Under the pieces are notes generated by a model. That model did no database searches. It was not told the origin of the DNA and saw only the letters and a program-made list of their open reading frames with translations. From assembly GCA_964391805.1 (NCBI GenBank), contig CAYMNK010000005.1, positions 111,507 through 175,506 on the forward strand: 64,000 nucleotides of DNA, read 5' to 3'. The position numbers and the translations under genes were made by a program. Below are positions 63,775 to 64,000 of this stretch, in pieces; position 1 is the stretch's first letter, and each line of letters opens with the position of its first letter. This stretch comes from RUG14300 sp964391805. Its GTDB lineage: Bacteria > Bacillota > Clostridia > Christensenellales > CAG-1252.

Positions 63775-63937
63775 GTATCATTATATATTTTTAATAATTA
63801 AGTGAATTAAGTGAATTCCCAAAGTAAATTCTGCAGTGGAGTTTGTAGTATTTTTTTATAAAAGGATAACATACGAAAATAAAAGCCCTATATAGCTTTT
63901 GCATTTTACAAAAAAAAACAGCACCACTAATATGATA

Positions 63938-64000
63938 TGCACCCCAAAAGTTAGACACTTTTGGAGGTGCATATTTTTATGGGTAAAACAGGACGAAAAA
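63938..64000 (+). mobile_element. Left end of a probable IS3-family insertion sequence (truncated by window)
   Basis: TGCACCCCAAAAGTTAGACA (63938-63957) resembles the terminal inverted repeat of IS3/IS150-group elements, and with CACTTTTGGAGGTGCA it folds into a hairpin. GGAGG within it precedes an ATG at 63979 (MGKTGRK...), where orfA of such elements starts. The rest lies outside, so the family is not certain. Confidence 0.6.

Overview
The window is one contiguous stretch of a low-GC Gram-positive genome, most likely an uncultured, gut-type, endospore-forming anaerobic Clostridia (Bacillota). This rests on the classic rpmH-rnpA-yidD-yidC-jag-mnmE-mnmG-rsmG order, a SpoIIE phosphatase, a BclA-like collagen protein typical of spore surfaces, a pyruvate:ferredoxin oxidoreductase, GGAGG ribosome binding sites, TTGACA-17-TATAAT promoters and many lipoproteins. 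No dnaA or oriC is visible.

Layout. 1-855 is the truncated start of glmM (minus). 1.0-9.8 kb is one long plus-strand housekeeping operon for RNase P, membrane insertion, tRNA modification and release factor 2. 9.8-16.9 kb is an accessory island: near-identical ~255-bp direct repeats flank a set of exported proteins. These are a chagasin-like cysteine protease inhibitor broken by a frameshift in a run of seven A, a PrcB-like lipoprotein, a 35-residue secreted peptide, a membrane-anchored protein resembling a protease propeptide, and an 1175-residue papain-like protease with leucine-rich and InlB-type repeats. 16.9-18.6 kb is an alpha-glucosidase. 18.7-22.0 kb is an overlapping minD-minE-spoIIE operon. 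22.0-26.0 kb holds a lipoprotein with Ig-like repeats and an HELLH zinc-protease motif, convergent with the collagen-like gene. 26.6-29.2 kb holds a DUF2804 protein and a transglutaminase-like protein.

29.5-38.1 kb is a minus-strand operon: a 2081-residue lipoprotein, folD, a Nudix ADP-ribose pyrophosphatase and a DUF4349 lipoprotein. 38.4-46.7 kb holds a zinc-ribbon/coiled-coil/membrane/DUF6273 protein, a calcium-type P-ATPase, a GLUG-type lipoprotein (probably leaderless mRNA) and thyA. 47.0-52.4 kb is a complete polyamine ABC operon (XRE-cupin regulator, potA, B, C, D) with a palindromic operator overlapping its promoter. 52.7-59.1 kb holds small conserved proteins, a csoR-copA copper operon whose copA ends in a CopZ domain with its own ribosome binding site, and a diacylglycerol kinase. 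59.3-59.9 kb is a tRNA-Val whose 3' end begins a perfect 180-bp tandem array. 60.1-63.7 kb is the pyruvate:ferredoxin oxidoreductase, and the window ends in what looks like the left end of an IS3-family element.

A family of dispersed hairpin repeats fills nearly every long intergenic gap (at least 11 clusters), and some copies appear to serve as bidirectional terminators. The parts most worth follow-up are the protease/inhibitor island, the tRNA-linked tandem array, the minDE-spoIIE coupling and the copA/copZ overlap.
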